Below are positions 35,900 through 44,131 of a stretch of DNA of 64,000 bases, piece after piece. Source of the DNA: an uncultured Bacteroidota bacterium (GTDB taxonomy: Bacteria; Bacteroidota; Bacteroidia; Chitinophagales; Saprospiraceae); the NCBI GenBank assembly GCA_937870795.1, contig CALMWS010000387.1:1-64000 (forward strand), read 5' to 3'. Position 1 is the first letter of the stretch; every line of letters begins with the position of its first letter. Position numbers and translations under genes: made by a program. The notes beneath the pieces were generated by a model. That model worked only from the letters and a program-made list of their open reading frames with translations, did no database searches and had not been told where the DNA came from.

Positions 35900-35924
35900 G
35901 ACGTTGTTGATTTTAAAATGTTAC
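35900..35924 (-). promoter_or_regulatory. ECF-type promoter of the sigma operon
   Basis: On the minus strand GTAAC (35920-35924), a 16-base spacer and CGTC (35900-35903) match the general ECF pattern of an AAC-containing -35 and a CGT-containing -10. The -10 ends 11 bases before the sigma ATG. It does not match the TAnnTTTG housekeeping consensus. Self-recognition by the sigma factor is inferred. Confidence 0.6.
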
Positions 35925-35961
35925 CAAAATGTGAAAAAAAATATATATTATTACGTATGTT

Positions 35962-35974
35962 ATTGATAATCAAT
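35962..35974. repeat. 13-base inverted repeat upstream of the ECF operon
   Basis: ATTGAT-A-ATCAAT is a perfect palindrome lying between the lactonase stop and the ECF promoter. It could be an operator or just AT-rich noise. Confidence 0.35.
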
Positions 35975-35985
35975 TATTAATATAA

Positions 35986-37146
35986 TTAAAATTTCTCAAC
36001 AATACAAACAGGGCTTGGCAAACTAAAACTAAAGACAAAATCCAATCTACCCTCACCCCGATAGGCAAAAACGGAAATGTTGCCACTGTCCTGGTTGGCA
36101 ACCAACACAAATTTACCATCCCGTGTAATGTTAAAATTTCTCGGCGCGGTGCCTTGTGTAGAAACAAATTGAGGAATTCCAAAATTGCCATTAGCGAATG
36201 GAACCACCACAAGATTGTTTTCTCCACGACTGCTTACCAAAACATGACTTCCATCCGGACTTATATGAATGTCTGCTCCTGTATTGTTAGGGGCGGAGGC
36301 ATTTTTTAAAATTGAAACACTCGCTTTAAGTTCAATTTTGCCAGTGAGATTGTCAAAAGTTGCGTAGTCTAATTTATTGGAAAGTTCTGCAACTATGAAT
36401 AATTGATCTTTTTGTTTGCCCCAGGCCATGTGTCTGGGCCCACTACCGGGGCTTAATTGAAATTCAAAAAGCGGTTTGTTAATAATGCTCTTGTTTTTCA
36501 GATCCACTTCCAAAACATATATTTTATCGCTGCCTAAATCAGAAACGAGAAGTTTGCTTCCATCTTCAGTAAACAATGCCTGATGTAAATGACTAGCCTC
36601 TTGTCTTGCATGGCTGCTTTTGCCTGTAAATGTGATTTGAGACAGGTCATTGCCAATTTCACCTTTAGGCGTTATTGAACCGAACACCAGCTGACCTCCC
36701 AAGTAATTGGTTGTGGCATACATTCCTGAAGTTTTATCATAGCTAATATAGCATGGGGCATTGCCATAGGTGCCTGCTTCCTGGGCCTTTCTATAACTAC
36801 CATCTTTGTTCAACTCGATGCGACTTATTCGACCAGGATAATTTTGAGGGTTTGGACTTATTTCATTGACCGTTAATAGGTTGGATGAATCTACCTGACA
36901 TAAAAAGCTAGGATTAACCAGGTCCTCAATTACACCGATGATTTCCATCTTTTTGTTGTCTGCATCTACTGTGATTTCGTAAATTCCCTTTCCTTTGCCG
37001 TCAACATGGCCTTCTTTTTGGGTATATGTACCAACAAAAAAACGGTATTTGGTGCTTTCTGTCTTTTTAACTTCATTGGTACAAGAAAAGGCTGTCATCA
37101 AATAGATAACCAATGTGAATGAGATGTATGATGCTTTTGTAGTCAT
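35986..37146 (-). CDS. lactonase-family (YbhE/Pgl-type) seven-bladed beta-propeller lipoprotein
   Basis: The 386-residue product has a lipoprotein signal with lipobox AFSC (C22). The propeller blades carry FVGTYTQ, the repeated NPSFL/GNAPCYISYD/GSGPRHMAWG/PDGSHVLVSSRGENN pattern and the family's SHLHQALFTEDG. Cytoplasmic relatives are 6-phosphogluconolactonases; a membrane-anchored periplasmic copy may act on another sugar lactone. It follows a TPR lipoprotein gene by 3 bases, so the two are co-transcribed. Confidence 0.85.
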   Translation of the reverse strand: MTTKASYISFTLVIYLMTAFSCTNEVKKTESTKYRFFVGTYTQKEGHVDGKGKGIYEITVDADNKKMEIIGVIEDLVNPSFLCQVDSSNLLTVNEISPNPQNYPGRISRIELNKDGSYRKAQEAGTYGNAPCYISYDKTSGMYATTNYLGGQLVFGSITPKGEIGNDLSQITFTGKSSHARQEASHLHQALFTEDGSKLLVSDLGSDKIYVLEVDLKNKSIINKPLFEFQLSPGSGPRHMAWGKQKDQLFIVAELSNKLDYATFDNLTGKIELKASVSILKNASAPNNTGADIHISPDGSHVLVSSRGENNLVVVPFANGNFGIPQFVSTQGTAPRNFNITRDGKFVLVANQDSGNISVFAYRGEGRLDFVFSFSLPSPVCIVEKF

Positions 37147-37149
37147 ATT

Positions 37150-37902
37150 TTACTTAGTTTTCTCAAGCATGTCCACATACTTTTGTTGTAATACAGGGTT
37201 GATTTTACCCGTTTTTATTAGGTACTCATTTTCATCAACCACCCTTTTATACTCTGATGAATTGTTCGTGGATTTGAAAATTTTCATTGCATACACATTG
37301 TTGTTGAAGACACGCTGCAAATTGGTTTTTTCTTTGAAGTGTGCTGTGGATTCATTCAGAGCTGACATAGCTTCGGCCCATTTTCCATTTTCACCGTAAA
37401 CCCTTGCCATGTCATAACGAGCCGCAGCCTGGCCATCTTTATTGCGCATCATTTCATAATAGGGGAATGATTTATTAATGAGTTCAATGCCTTTATCTGG
37501 ATTGCCAAGTATGCCCGTTAAAAACCCAGTGTAAGAATAGCTATGTCCGGTATTTAAAGTGTCATTGGATTGTAAGGCATAATCAAGCGCTTTTTGGGAT
37601 AATATAAGGGCGGAATCTGGTTTTTGAAATTTTTCCTGATAAAGGTGGGCAACGAGTCCAAGGCAGATGCCAGCATCTTTGGGCATTTTGTTTTGAAGAT
37701 AAGCTTCTGCAGCTTTTAAAAAGGCAGGAGCTGCTTTTTCGGGTTGCGTATTGAACAAGTTCATGCCCTCTGCCTGCAGATCAAAAGCATCATACTGACT
37801 GTAGATTGCATCCTTAGGAGTTGGTGCTGTTGCAATATTTTTCTTGCATGCAAATAAAAAAAACAGGTTTAAGATCAGGGCGTATCTTGCGATTGTTAGC
37901 AT
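37150..37902 (-). CDS. TPR-containing lipoprotein
   Basis: From the ATG at 37902 the product is 250 residues with lipobox LFAC (about C19). Helical repeats of TPR type fill the rest (AAPAFLKAAEAYLQNK, ALILSQKALDYALQSND, GQAAARYDMARVYGENGKW). Such proteins are scaffolds; the partner is unknown. A TTG five codons upstream lies within the -7 box and is rejected. It forms a two-gene unit with the lactonase. Confidence 0.78.
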   Translation of the reverse strand: MLTIARYALILNLFFLFACKKNIATAPTPKDAIYSQYDAFDLQAEGMNLFNTQPEKAAPAFLKAAEAYLQNKMPKDAGICLGLVAHLYQEKFQKPDSALILSQKALDYALQSNDTLNTGHSYSYTGFLTGILGNPDKGIELINKSFPYYEMMRNKDGQAAARYDMARVYGENGKWAEAMSALNESTAHFKEKTNLQRVFNNNVYAMKIFKSTNNSSEYKRVVDENEYLIKTGKINPVLQQKYVDMLEKTK

Positions 37903-37914
37903 GTAATTTTTGCA

Positions 37915-37946
37915 CAAAAATAACGATTTTGCACAAGGATTACCAA
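37915..37946 (-). promoter_or_regulatory. TPR lipoprotein / lactonase promoter
   Basis: On the minus strand TTG (37944-37946), a 21-base spacer and TAttTTTG (37915-37922) fit the consensus, ending 12 bases before the ATG at 37902. Confidence 0.6.
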
Positions 37947-37998
37947 GCTTTCCCTTACTTAAACCTGTTTATAGCCCTGGAGTTTTTCCCTGGGGTCC

Positions 37999-39228
37999 TT
38001 ATTTCTTAAATGGATCGCTGTATTTGGGGTCTTTCGTAAACACATCATCCTGAAGAGTGCCCAAAAATGCTATTACTGCCTTCTTTTCTAAAGGTGTCAG
38101 CGGAATGGGTCTAACTCTTCCATTTTCATCTTTAAATTTTGGATCGAGGGTTGCGGTAGCCTTGATACCTCCGGTATAATGTTCAAGTACTTCTTCCAAT
38201 GTTTTGAATCTACCATCGTGCATGTAAGGTGCAGTGAGTGTTATATTTCTTAAACTAGGAATCTTAAATTTGCCTTCTCCCAAACCTGTATCCTTGGGCA
38301 ACAACTCAAGTCCGATGTTAGCGGTTCCTCTCAAGTCTTCGCCACCTCCAATTCCGCCGCCATAAGGGTCAAATATACCATCGGGCGCGCTAAAGTTGGC
38401 ACCGGAGTGACAAGATGAACACTTCGCTTTTGAGCTAAAAAATACATTTTTTCCAAGATTTTCAAGCTCTGTTAAAGGCGTACCCCCTGACTTCAATGAT
38501 TTGTCGAATCGGGAATCTGCCGTCGTGATAGAAGCAATAAATTGAGACAATGCATCGGAAATGCGCGTTGATGTTATTTCATTACTGCCATAAGCTTTGG
38601 TAAACAGAGGACCGTAATAATCAATTTCAGACAGTTTGCGTGTCAGGTATTCCATGTTTTCCATGCCCATTTCAATATGGTTTTGAACCGGTCTTAAAGA
38701 TAAATCATGAATACTCTGTGATCTTGAATCCCAAAATAAATTGTTTTGAGTTATGGGATTAAGTATGGCCATACTATTTCTGGACGTAAGTTTGCCCTCA
38801 AAACCAGGACTGCTTACCTGACCATCTGCAAAAGCTTTGTCCTGGTGATGGCAGGACGAACATGAAATGGTATTGTTGAGTGATAGGCTCTTGTCATAAA
38901 ATAATACCCTGCCCAATGCGGCCCCGGGATTGGTTACTACCACGTTTCTGTTGATTTCATTGAAGTTTCCAAAAATAGGAACGCCACCTTCCACAAAAAC
39001 ACCTCCTCCGCTTGAAGGATTATTAACTACCGGAATGCCAAGTGATGGGTCAAAATTAATAAAGCCACTGGCAGCATTAAGACCATCAGGTAATTTTGGG
39101 TTTTCATAGACATAACTTTCGTCCAAAACAGGAACACCCTGGCTGGTAATTTCTTTTACCTCTTCGGTACAAGAGTTAAGGCTTAATGTAAATATAACTG
39201 CAATGGCAAGTAAAAAGGTCTTTGTCAT
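37999..39228 (-). CDS. di-haem cytochrome c peroxidase (MauG/CcpA family) lipoprotein
   Basis: The 409-residue product has lipobox LNSC (C20) and two c-type haem sites, CSSCHH near residue 122 and CSSCHS near 270, as in bacterial cytochrome c peroxidases and MauG. FYDKSLSLNNTISC and LRNITLTAPYMHDGRF are further family blocks. These periplasmic enzymes reduce peroxide or oxidise proteins with electrons from small cytochromes. A weak AAcgTTTG box lies upstream, and about 140 bases of AT-rich spacer separate it from the barrel genes. Confidence 0.9.
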   Translation of the reverse strand: MTKTFLLAIAVIFTLSLNSCTEEVKEITSQGVPVLDESYVYENPKLPDGLNAASGFINFDPSLGIPVVNNPSSGGGVFVEGGVPIFGNFNEINRNVVVTNPGAALGRVLFYDKSLSLNNTISCSSCHHQDKAFADGQVSSPGFEGKLTSRNSMAILNPITQNNLFWDSRSQSIHDLSLRPVQNHIEMGMENMEYLTRKLSEIDYYGPLFTKAYGSNEITSTRISDALSQFIASITTADSRFDKSLKSGGTPLTELENLGKNVFFSSKAKCSSCHSGANFSAPDGIFDPYGGGIGGGEDLRGTANIGLELLPKDTGLGEGKFKIPSLRNITLTAPYMHDGRFKTLEEVLEHYTGGIKATATLDPKFKDENGRVRPIPLTPLEKKAVIAFLGTLQDDVFTKDPKYSDPFKK

Positions 39229-39365
39229 AGGGTAAAATTTTTTGAGTTAAACGAAAGGGATTTGACAAACGTTGGGTAAATTTAGTTAATTTTTGAATAT
39301 TGGTGAAATTTTAACATTTTATTGCCTGTTAACCAGCTTTTGGTATCAATTATTTTGAAACTTTC

Positions 39366-39917
39366 TCATTCAAGGAGCATACAAAAGTAAATGGAACTAG
39401 GCAAAAACAGTTTAAAAACCGGCTCATCTGTGATGCCAATAAAAAGCCGGGCTTCAGTAGCTAAATAAAAATTGTCGTAAAAGTGGTATTCAATGCCATA
39501 TGGTTTCGATAAGCCCAGAGCTGGGTCATCGTTGAAGGTATCTTCATTCACAGTAATCATGCTGGCCTCCCAGCCTGTTGTATACTTCCATTTTTCTGAT
39601 ATGTTTCGCCTTCTTTCGTATCCGAGACTTAGGAAAAAGGAATTGAAATCATTGTTGTCATTAAGGTCTGCACCAAAGTTTAGGATAAAAGCAAGTTTCT
39701 TGCCATACCATTTGGTTTTGAGCGCAAGTAAATTGTCTCTAGTGTTGGTTGGACTTAGATTAAAGGGTACAAACTTCCGCAATAATGGAGTAACGTTGAT
39801 GCCAACCTCTTTGCCGTATTGCCAAAAATTCTGGTATTCAGAAGTGTCACTGGTTATCGTCTGTGCAAAAACCTGTGCTGTGAAAAATGTGAAAAATATT
39901 ATGCTTCGGGATTTCAT
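39366..39917 (-). CDS. hypothetical outer-membrane barrel protein, paralogue of the upstream gene
   Basis: The 183-residue product has a signal peptide (MKSRSIIFFTFFTAQVFAQ) and barrel-like strands. It shares GINVTPLL, NDFNSFF and a FYLATEARLFIG-type strand with the gene just upstream (GINVTTLL, NDFNS, ISLMTESTLYFIKG), so they look like paralogues. Start and stop overlap by one base (TGATG), indicating translational coupling. No characterised family is recognised. Confidence 0.68.
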   Translation of the reverse strand: MKSRSIIFFTFFTAQVFAQTITSDTSEYQNFWQYGKEVGINVTPLLRKFVPFNLSPTNTRDNLLALKTKWYGKKLAFILNFGADLNDNNDFNSFFLSLGYERRRNISEKWKYTTGWEASMITVNEDTFNDDPALGLSKPYGIEYHFYDNFYLATEARLFIGITDEPVFKLFLPSSIYFCMLLE

Positions 39918-40543
39918 CAGAAATGTACATTTAAAAATAAGACGGATGGGATTTGTGTTGTAAGAGAATATTTTGAATTATCTGAGCTGGTTTGCACTTG
40001 TCCAAAAAATCTTACCACATCGGATTCATTACCCTTAATAAAATACAAGGTTGATTCCGTCATGAGGCTGATCCTGTCTGATAGTTTGTATTCAAAGCGA
40101 ATAACAGGCCCTGCTCCGGCACTTATGGTTTTTATATCATTTTCGAATCCGGTAGAAGATTCTGAAAGTGATGTTTGATAGGTTCCCAATACATCCAGGC
40201 CATAGATAAGTGTAAATTTTTGTGATAAAGGCATGTGTTTTTCAAAGCCGAGTCTGAGCCTGAAATCTTTTTCTTCGAGCAAGATATTGGTTCCTGTGTT
40301 ACTGTTAAAATCATTGCTCTTGTCTAAACCCGCATACGCACTAATTCTAAATGCTTTGTTACTGCCCGATCTTCTGTAAGACAAATTGAACGCTGGTACC
40401 GTTGTGTTGTTGTTGCCCAGGCCAATTACTTCAGATAAAAGTGTGGTGACATTGATGCCTATATCGTTTTTGTAAACTTTCTTTTGTTGTGCCGACAGGT
40501 TTAGGTAAATCAAAAAAAAGACAATCAATGGTATTATTCTCAT
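39917..40543 (-). CDS. hypothetical outer-membrane barrel protein
   Basis: The 208-residue product has a signal peptide ending NLSAQ (19) and an alternating strand pattern (TTVPAFNLSYRRSG, FRLRLGFEKHM, VIRFEYKLSDRISLMTES) ending in aromatic F (FLNVHF), as expected of an outer-membrane barrel. It shares sequence blocks with the next gene and overlaps it by one base. It lies 57 bases after a TPR lipoprotein gene on the same strand and may be read from the same transcript. Confidence 0.68.
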   Translation of the reverse strand: MRIIPLIVFFLIYLNLSAQQKKVYKNDIGINVTTLLSEVIGLGNNNTTVPAFNLSYRRSGSNKAFRISAYAGLDKSNDFNSNTGTNILLEEKDFRLRLGFEKHMPLSQKFTLIYGLDVLGTYQTSLSESSTGFENDIKTISAGAGPVIRFEYKLSDRISLMTESTLYFIKGNESDVVRFFGQVQTSSDNSKYSLTTQIPSVLFLNVHF

Positions 40544-40600
40544 TATGCGTATTTTTGAATGAAACGAATGCCAAAGCCCATCCGTTGGCTTTTAACAATA

Positions 40601-41656
40601 TTATTTTTTCTCGAGTTCTTTTATCAGCTCAAGACCTGTTGCATTTTCCGGATTTAAATTGGTGCTGGATCTGAAATCTGCTAAAGCTTCTTTGATTTTA
40701 CCCTTTTCCATCATTATTAAACCCCTGTAATGATATCCGGCCCAATCTTTTGGATCAGTTCCCACCATGATGTTGAATAATTCCAACGCTTTATCTGTAG
40801 AATCTTTTTCCATGAGCAAAATACCGCAATTGAGATATGCAGCAGTGTAGGCAGGATCAATGAGGTGTATCTTCCTGTAAATGGATATGGCCTCATCTTC
40901 TGCCCCATGATTTTGTAAATAATAAGCCAAGGCATGTAAAGCAGCTGGATTTTTTGGATCAATGGTAACAGCATTTCTAAAAACAGTCAAAGCTGTCTTA
41001 TCTCCCATCTCGCTGTACAAATTGCCCATACTAATCCATGCATCAATTAGTTTTGAGTCCAATTCAGTTGCTGTTTGGAATGAATTAATGGCTCGCTGCT
41101 TTTCGCCCATCGCTTTCAATGTTGTGCCGAGCATAAAGTAAGCCTCTGCATTTTGGGCATCCAGTTTAATAATTTCGTTTAAGGTAAGAATCGAGGCATC
41201 GTATTGCGCCAGAATCAGCTGAATTTCAGAAAGCTTAAGCAGGGTGGGAATTCGGGTAGGAAATAGTGCATGTGCTTTTTGCATTGACTGCAAGGCACGT
41301 GACGACAAATTATTGTCGAGGAAAGCATCTGCCAGCAAATGATAATAGGGAGCCTGCATGGAATCTGTAGTAATGGCCACCCTAAGGTCTTCAATACACT
41401 CGTCGTATTTTTTTAAAATGTACAACCTTTCTGCTCTTTTGAATCTCAATTTATCATTTAGAGGGTCTTTATCAATTTCAATGGTCAAGGCATCAGTAAT
41501 TTCATCGCCTGTTATGGCAAATTTGCCTTTTTCTTCTTTTGCATTATTGTCTTTGCATCCAATTATTGCAGCTATAAAAAATAAAAAGAACAATGCTAAC
41601 TTAGAAGCTCTCGTAGTAAATACTTGAATTAAATAATAACCGGTGTGTGAGGTCAT
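40601..41656 (-). CDS. TPR-repeat lipoprotein
   Basis: From the ATG at 41656 the product is 351 residues. After a hydrophobic segment ending AAIIGC (about C34) come at least seven TPR units, with typical A/G/Y/P spacing (AEAYFMLGTTLKAMGEKQRA, AWISMGNLYSEMG, AYLNCGILLMEKDSTDKA). It is probably a periplasmic or outer-membrane-attached scaffold. The longer frame to 41704 begins inside the -7 box and is rejected. The precise role is unknown. Confidence 0.8.
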   Translation of the reverse strand: MTSHTGYYLIQVFTTRASKLALFFLFFIAAIIGCKDNNAKEEKGKFAITGDEITDALTIEIDKDPLNDKLRFKRAERLYILKKYDECIEDLRVAITTDSMQAPYYHLLADAFLDNNLSSRALQSMQKAHALFPTRIPTLLKLSEIQLILAQYDASILTLNEIIKLDAQNAEAYFMLGTTLKAMGEKQRAINSFQTATELDSKLIDAWISMGNLYSEMGDKTALTVFRNAVTIDPKNPAALHALAYYLQNHGAEDEAISIYRKIHLIDPAYTAAYLNCGILLMEKDSTDKALELFNIMVGTDPKDWAGYHYRGLIMMEKGKIKEALADFRSSTNLNPENATGLELIKELEKK

Positions 41657-41701
41657 GGTTGTGCGGAATAATGAAGAATTCTTAGAGGAAAAAGATTTTT
41701 G

Positions 41702-41709
41702 CAAAGATA
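41702..41709 (-). promoter_or_regulatory. TPR lipoprotein gene -7 box
   Basis: On the minus strand TAtcTTTG ends 45 bases before the ATG at 41656. No -33 element of suitable spacing is seen. Confidence 0.45.
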
Positions 41710-41764
41710 CTATTTTCCAAGCAACGAAATTTTAAGGTTTTTATTTTGTCTTCTTCCTTACAAA

Positions 41765-44131
41765 TCAACGTTCTATCAATTCAAATTTTCTGACTACCTC
41801 TGCTCCTGAGGCGTCTGTAAGTGTCAGAAGGTGTTTGCCTTTTGTTGATTGTATTTCCATAGAGTGAAATTCCATAGTAGAACCCAGATATTTGCCGTCG
41901 AGATACCAATAAAGTTTTGCAGACGGGTCATAATGGTGTGCTTTAAATACCATGGCTTGTCTTTGTCCTGCTATGTTATTGGGCAAATACATCCTGGTGT
42001 TTTCAGATGGATAAATGAGCGAAAAATTGGGTTTTCCGTCGCCAATTCCGGCACTGATACAGTCATCCTCTAATGGTGGTAACTCTTTAAAGTCGCTGTG
42101 GTGTCTGGCATAAAATGCCGCCTCAGCTGGAGGGATTACAAAAAAGGTATCAATTGTATAAGAGGTTGGACCTGTGCATTCTTTCATTAATCGTTTTCCT
42201 GTAAATGATGAGATCATGGCAACCTGGTGATAAGCACACATTTCATTTTTTAAGCTGGAATGGGGTACATATTGCTCTACTTTTTTCGGGCATTGATCTT
42301 TGGCTTTCAAGCCGGATTGACTGCAAATTTGAATTTTTCTCAAATCGTCCCACGGTGCATCAAACCAGGAAGTATTGGGCAATTGATTGTAAATGTCAAA
42401 TAATACTGGAGCAGCCCTGTGTATTCCGGTAAGATTGCTTCTAGCTACCCCGGATGCATTACCCACCCAAATACCGATGGTGTATTTCTTGTCGAAACCT
42501 ATTGCCCAGGCATCTTTGTGACCAAAGGAAGTACCCGTTTTCCAGGCAAGAGGATGTTGTGAGCTAAATTCCTCCCAAAGTCCTTCTTCATCAGGTCTTC
42601 CCAATTTTTTAAGAGTTTCAGCACATGCAAAAGCAGCGCCTGCTGAAAACACCGGAGCAGTTTTGGACAATGGCATTTTACCAAATGTGAGATAAGGAGG
42701 GAGAAAGGAGGCAGAATGATAAAATTGATTTCTATATTTCCCTCCATTTTCTACGTATTCATTTGCCAATCTTGAAATGGATGCATAAACATTACTCATC
42801 TCCCACAAGCTTGCTTCTCCTCCTCCTAAAATCAATGAAAGTCCGTAATGGTCTGCCGATTTGTGAAAGGTTGTTATACCAGCTTTATGAAGTTTATTTA
42901 AGAATTTAGAGATGCCATATTTTCTAAGCAACAAAACATAGGGAATGTTGAGGGATCGTTGCAATGCCTCATCTGCCCCTATGGCTCCTCTGAAGTCTCT
43001 GTCAAAATTGGCAGGAGAATAACCATTGATGGCAATGGGTATGTCGGAAAGCAATGACGTTGGGTAAATGATACCATCATCTAAGGCGGCCATATACAAA
43101 AGGGGTTTGAGAATGCTTCCGGAACTCCTTTTTGCCATTATCATGTCAATTGGACTGCTTTTTGTATTTCCTATGTAAGCAAGTACTTTGTTGGATTGAT
43201 TGTCCAGAATTAATACGGCTATATGCTCTATTTGATCTTCTTTATATATGTCGTTGTATTTTGTTGCAACATTTAATGCTAATAGCTGGAGATCGGGGTT
43301 CAGTGAAGTTGTATGGATGCCGGTCATTCTTTTATTAAAGGTCAGGTGATCGACCAAATGTCCAGCCAGCGTCGGCAGGGGTAGCGGTTTTTCAGGTAAG
43401 GGCTCATCAAGACTCAGTGATAAAGTAACCTCGTCGATTATATGGAGGGCGTATAGCTTATTTAGCAAACGATCCCTTTTAGACTTCAAGATTGGCCGAT
43501 TCTTTGAGATGTGAATCATGCTAGGTTGATTGGGTAAAACTGCCAGCATGGCTGCCTCCGCCCAGCTAAGATCTGATGCATTTTTACCGAAATACCTCCA
43601 ACAGGCGGCTTCAATGCCTACAATATTTCCTCCAAAGGGAGCATTGTTTAAATAATACTGTAGGATCTCTTCTTTCGAATGACTAAATTCCAATACCATA
43701 GCACCTGCAATTTCCTGGATTTTGGAGAATATTGTCCTGTGATGATTTTCAAGAGCCAATCGCATGACCTGCATCGTGATGGTGCTGCCTCCTCTTTTTT
43801 TATTTCCTGAAGACATTTGGCTCAAAATTGCGGCTCCCATCGACTTTACATCAACACCCGGATGTTGATAAAAATGACGGTCTTCGTAATTCAAAAGGGC
43901 ACATACAAATTTTTGAGGCACCGTTTTTCCCGCACCAAAGCGCCATTGTCCATCCGTAGCAATACGTGCCCCCAATAACTGACCTTCTTCATCCACTACT
44001 GCTGTACTAAGGGGGCTTTTAAACAGCGGAATTGGCAGAATAACCAGGGGTGAGGCAATAAAAACTCCTGCGATAACAATGAAAATCCAGCAGTATTTGT
44101 TGGATTTATTGCGTAAGCTTGGACTTATCAA
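41765..44131 (-). CDS. pbpC: penicillin-binding protein 1C (transglycosylase/transpeptidase)
   Basis: The 788-residue protein has an N-terminal membrane anchor, a GT51 glycosyltransferase domain with EDRHFYQHPGVD and GGSTITMQVMRLAL, and a transpeptidase domain with SxxK (SILK in SSGSILKP), SLN (RSLNIPY) and KTG (WKTGTSFGHKDAW). The C-terminal region from about 690 fits the PBP1C-specific domain. It polymerises and may cross-link peptidoglycan. The start is TTG, overlapping the alpha-2-macroglobulin gene by 26 bases, the same pairing as yfhM-pbpC in E. coli. Confidence 0.93.
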   Translation of the reverse strand: MISPSLRNKSNKYCWIFIVIAGVFIASPLVILPIPLFKSPLSTAVVDEEGQLLGARIATDGQWRFGAGKTVPQKFVCALLNYEDRHFYQHPGVDVKSMGAAILSQMSSGNKKRGGSTITMQVMRLALENHHRTIFSKIQEIAGAMVLEFSHSKEEILQYYLNNAPFGGNIVGIEAACWRYFGKNASDLSWAEAAMLAVLPNQPSMIHISKNRPILKSKRDRLLNKLYALHIIDEVTLSLSLDEPLPEKPLPLPTLAGHLVDHLTFNKRMTGIHTTSLNPDLQLLALNVATKYNDIYKEDQIEHIAVLILDNQSNKVLAYIGNTKSSPIDMIMAKRSSGSILKPLLYMAALDDGIIYPTSLLSDIPIAINGYSPANFDRDFRGAIGADEALQRSLNIPYVLLLRKYGISKFLNKLHKAGITTFHKSADHYGLSLILGGGEASLWEMSNVYASISRLANEYVENGGKYRNQFYHSASFLPPYLTFGKMPLSKTAPVFSAGAAFACAETLKKLGRPDEEGLWEEFSSQHPLAWKTGTSFGHKDAWAIGFDKKYTIGIWVGNASGVARSNLTGIHRAAPVLFDIYNQLPNTSWFDAPWDDLRKIQICSQSGLKAKDQCPKKVEQYVPHSSLKNEMCAYHQVAMISSFTGKRLMKECTGPTSYTIDTFFVIPPAEAAFYARHHSDFKELPPLEDDCISAGIGDGKPNFSLIYPSENTRMYLPNNIAGQRQAMVFKAHHYDPSAKLYWYLDGKYLGSTMEFHSMEIQSTKGKHLLTLTDASGAEVVRKFELIER

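Noticed and set aside
39493..39963. 156-codon plus-strand frame over the two barrel genes
   Set aside because: Antisense of signal-peptide-bearing coupled genes, and no promoter or known motif.
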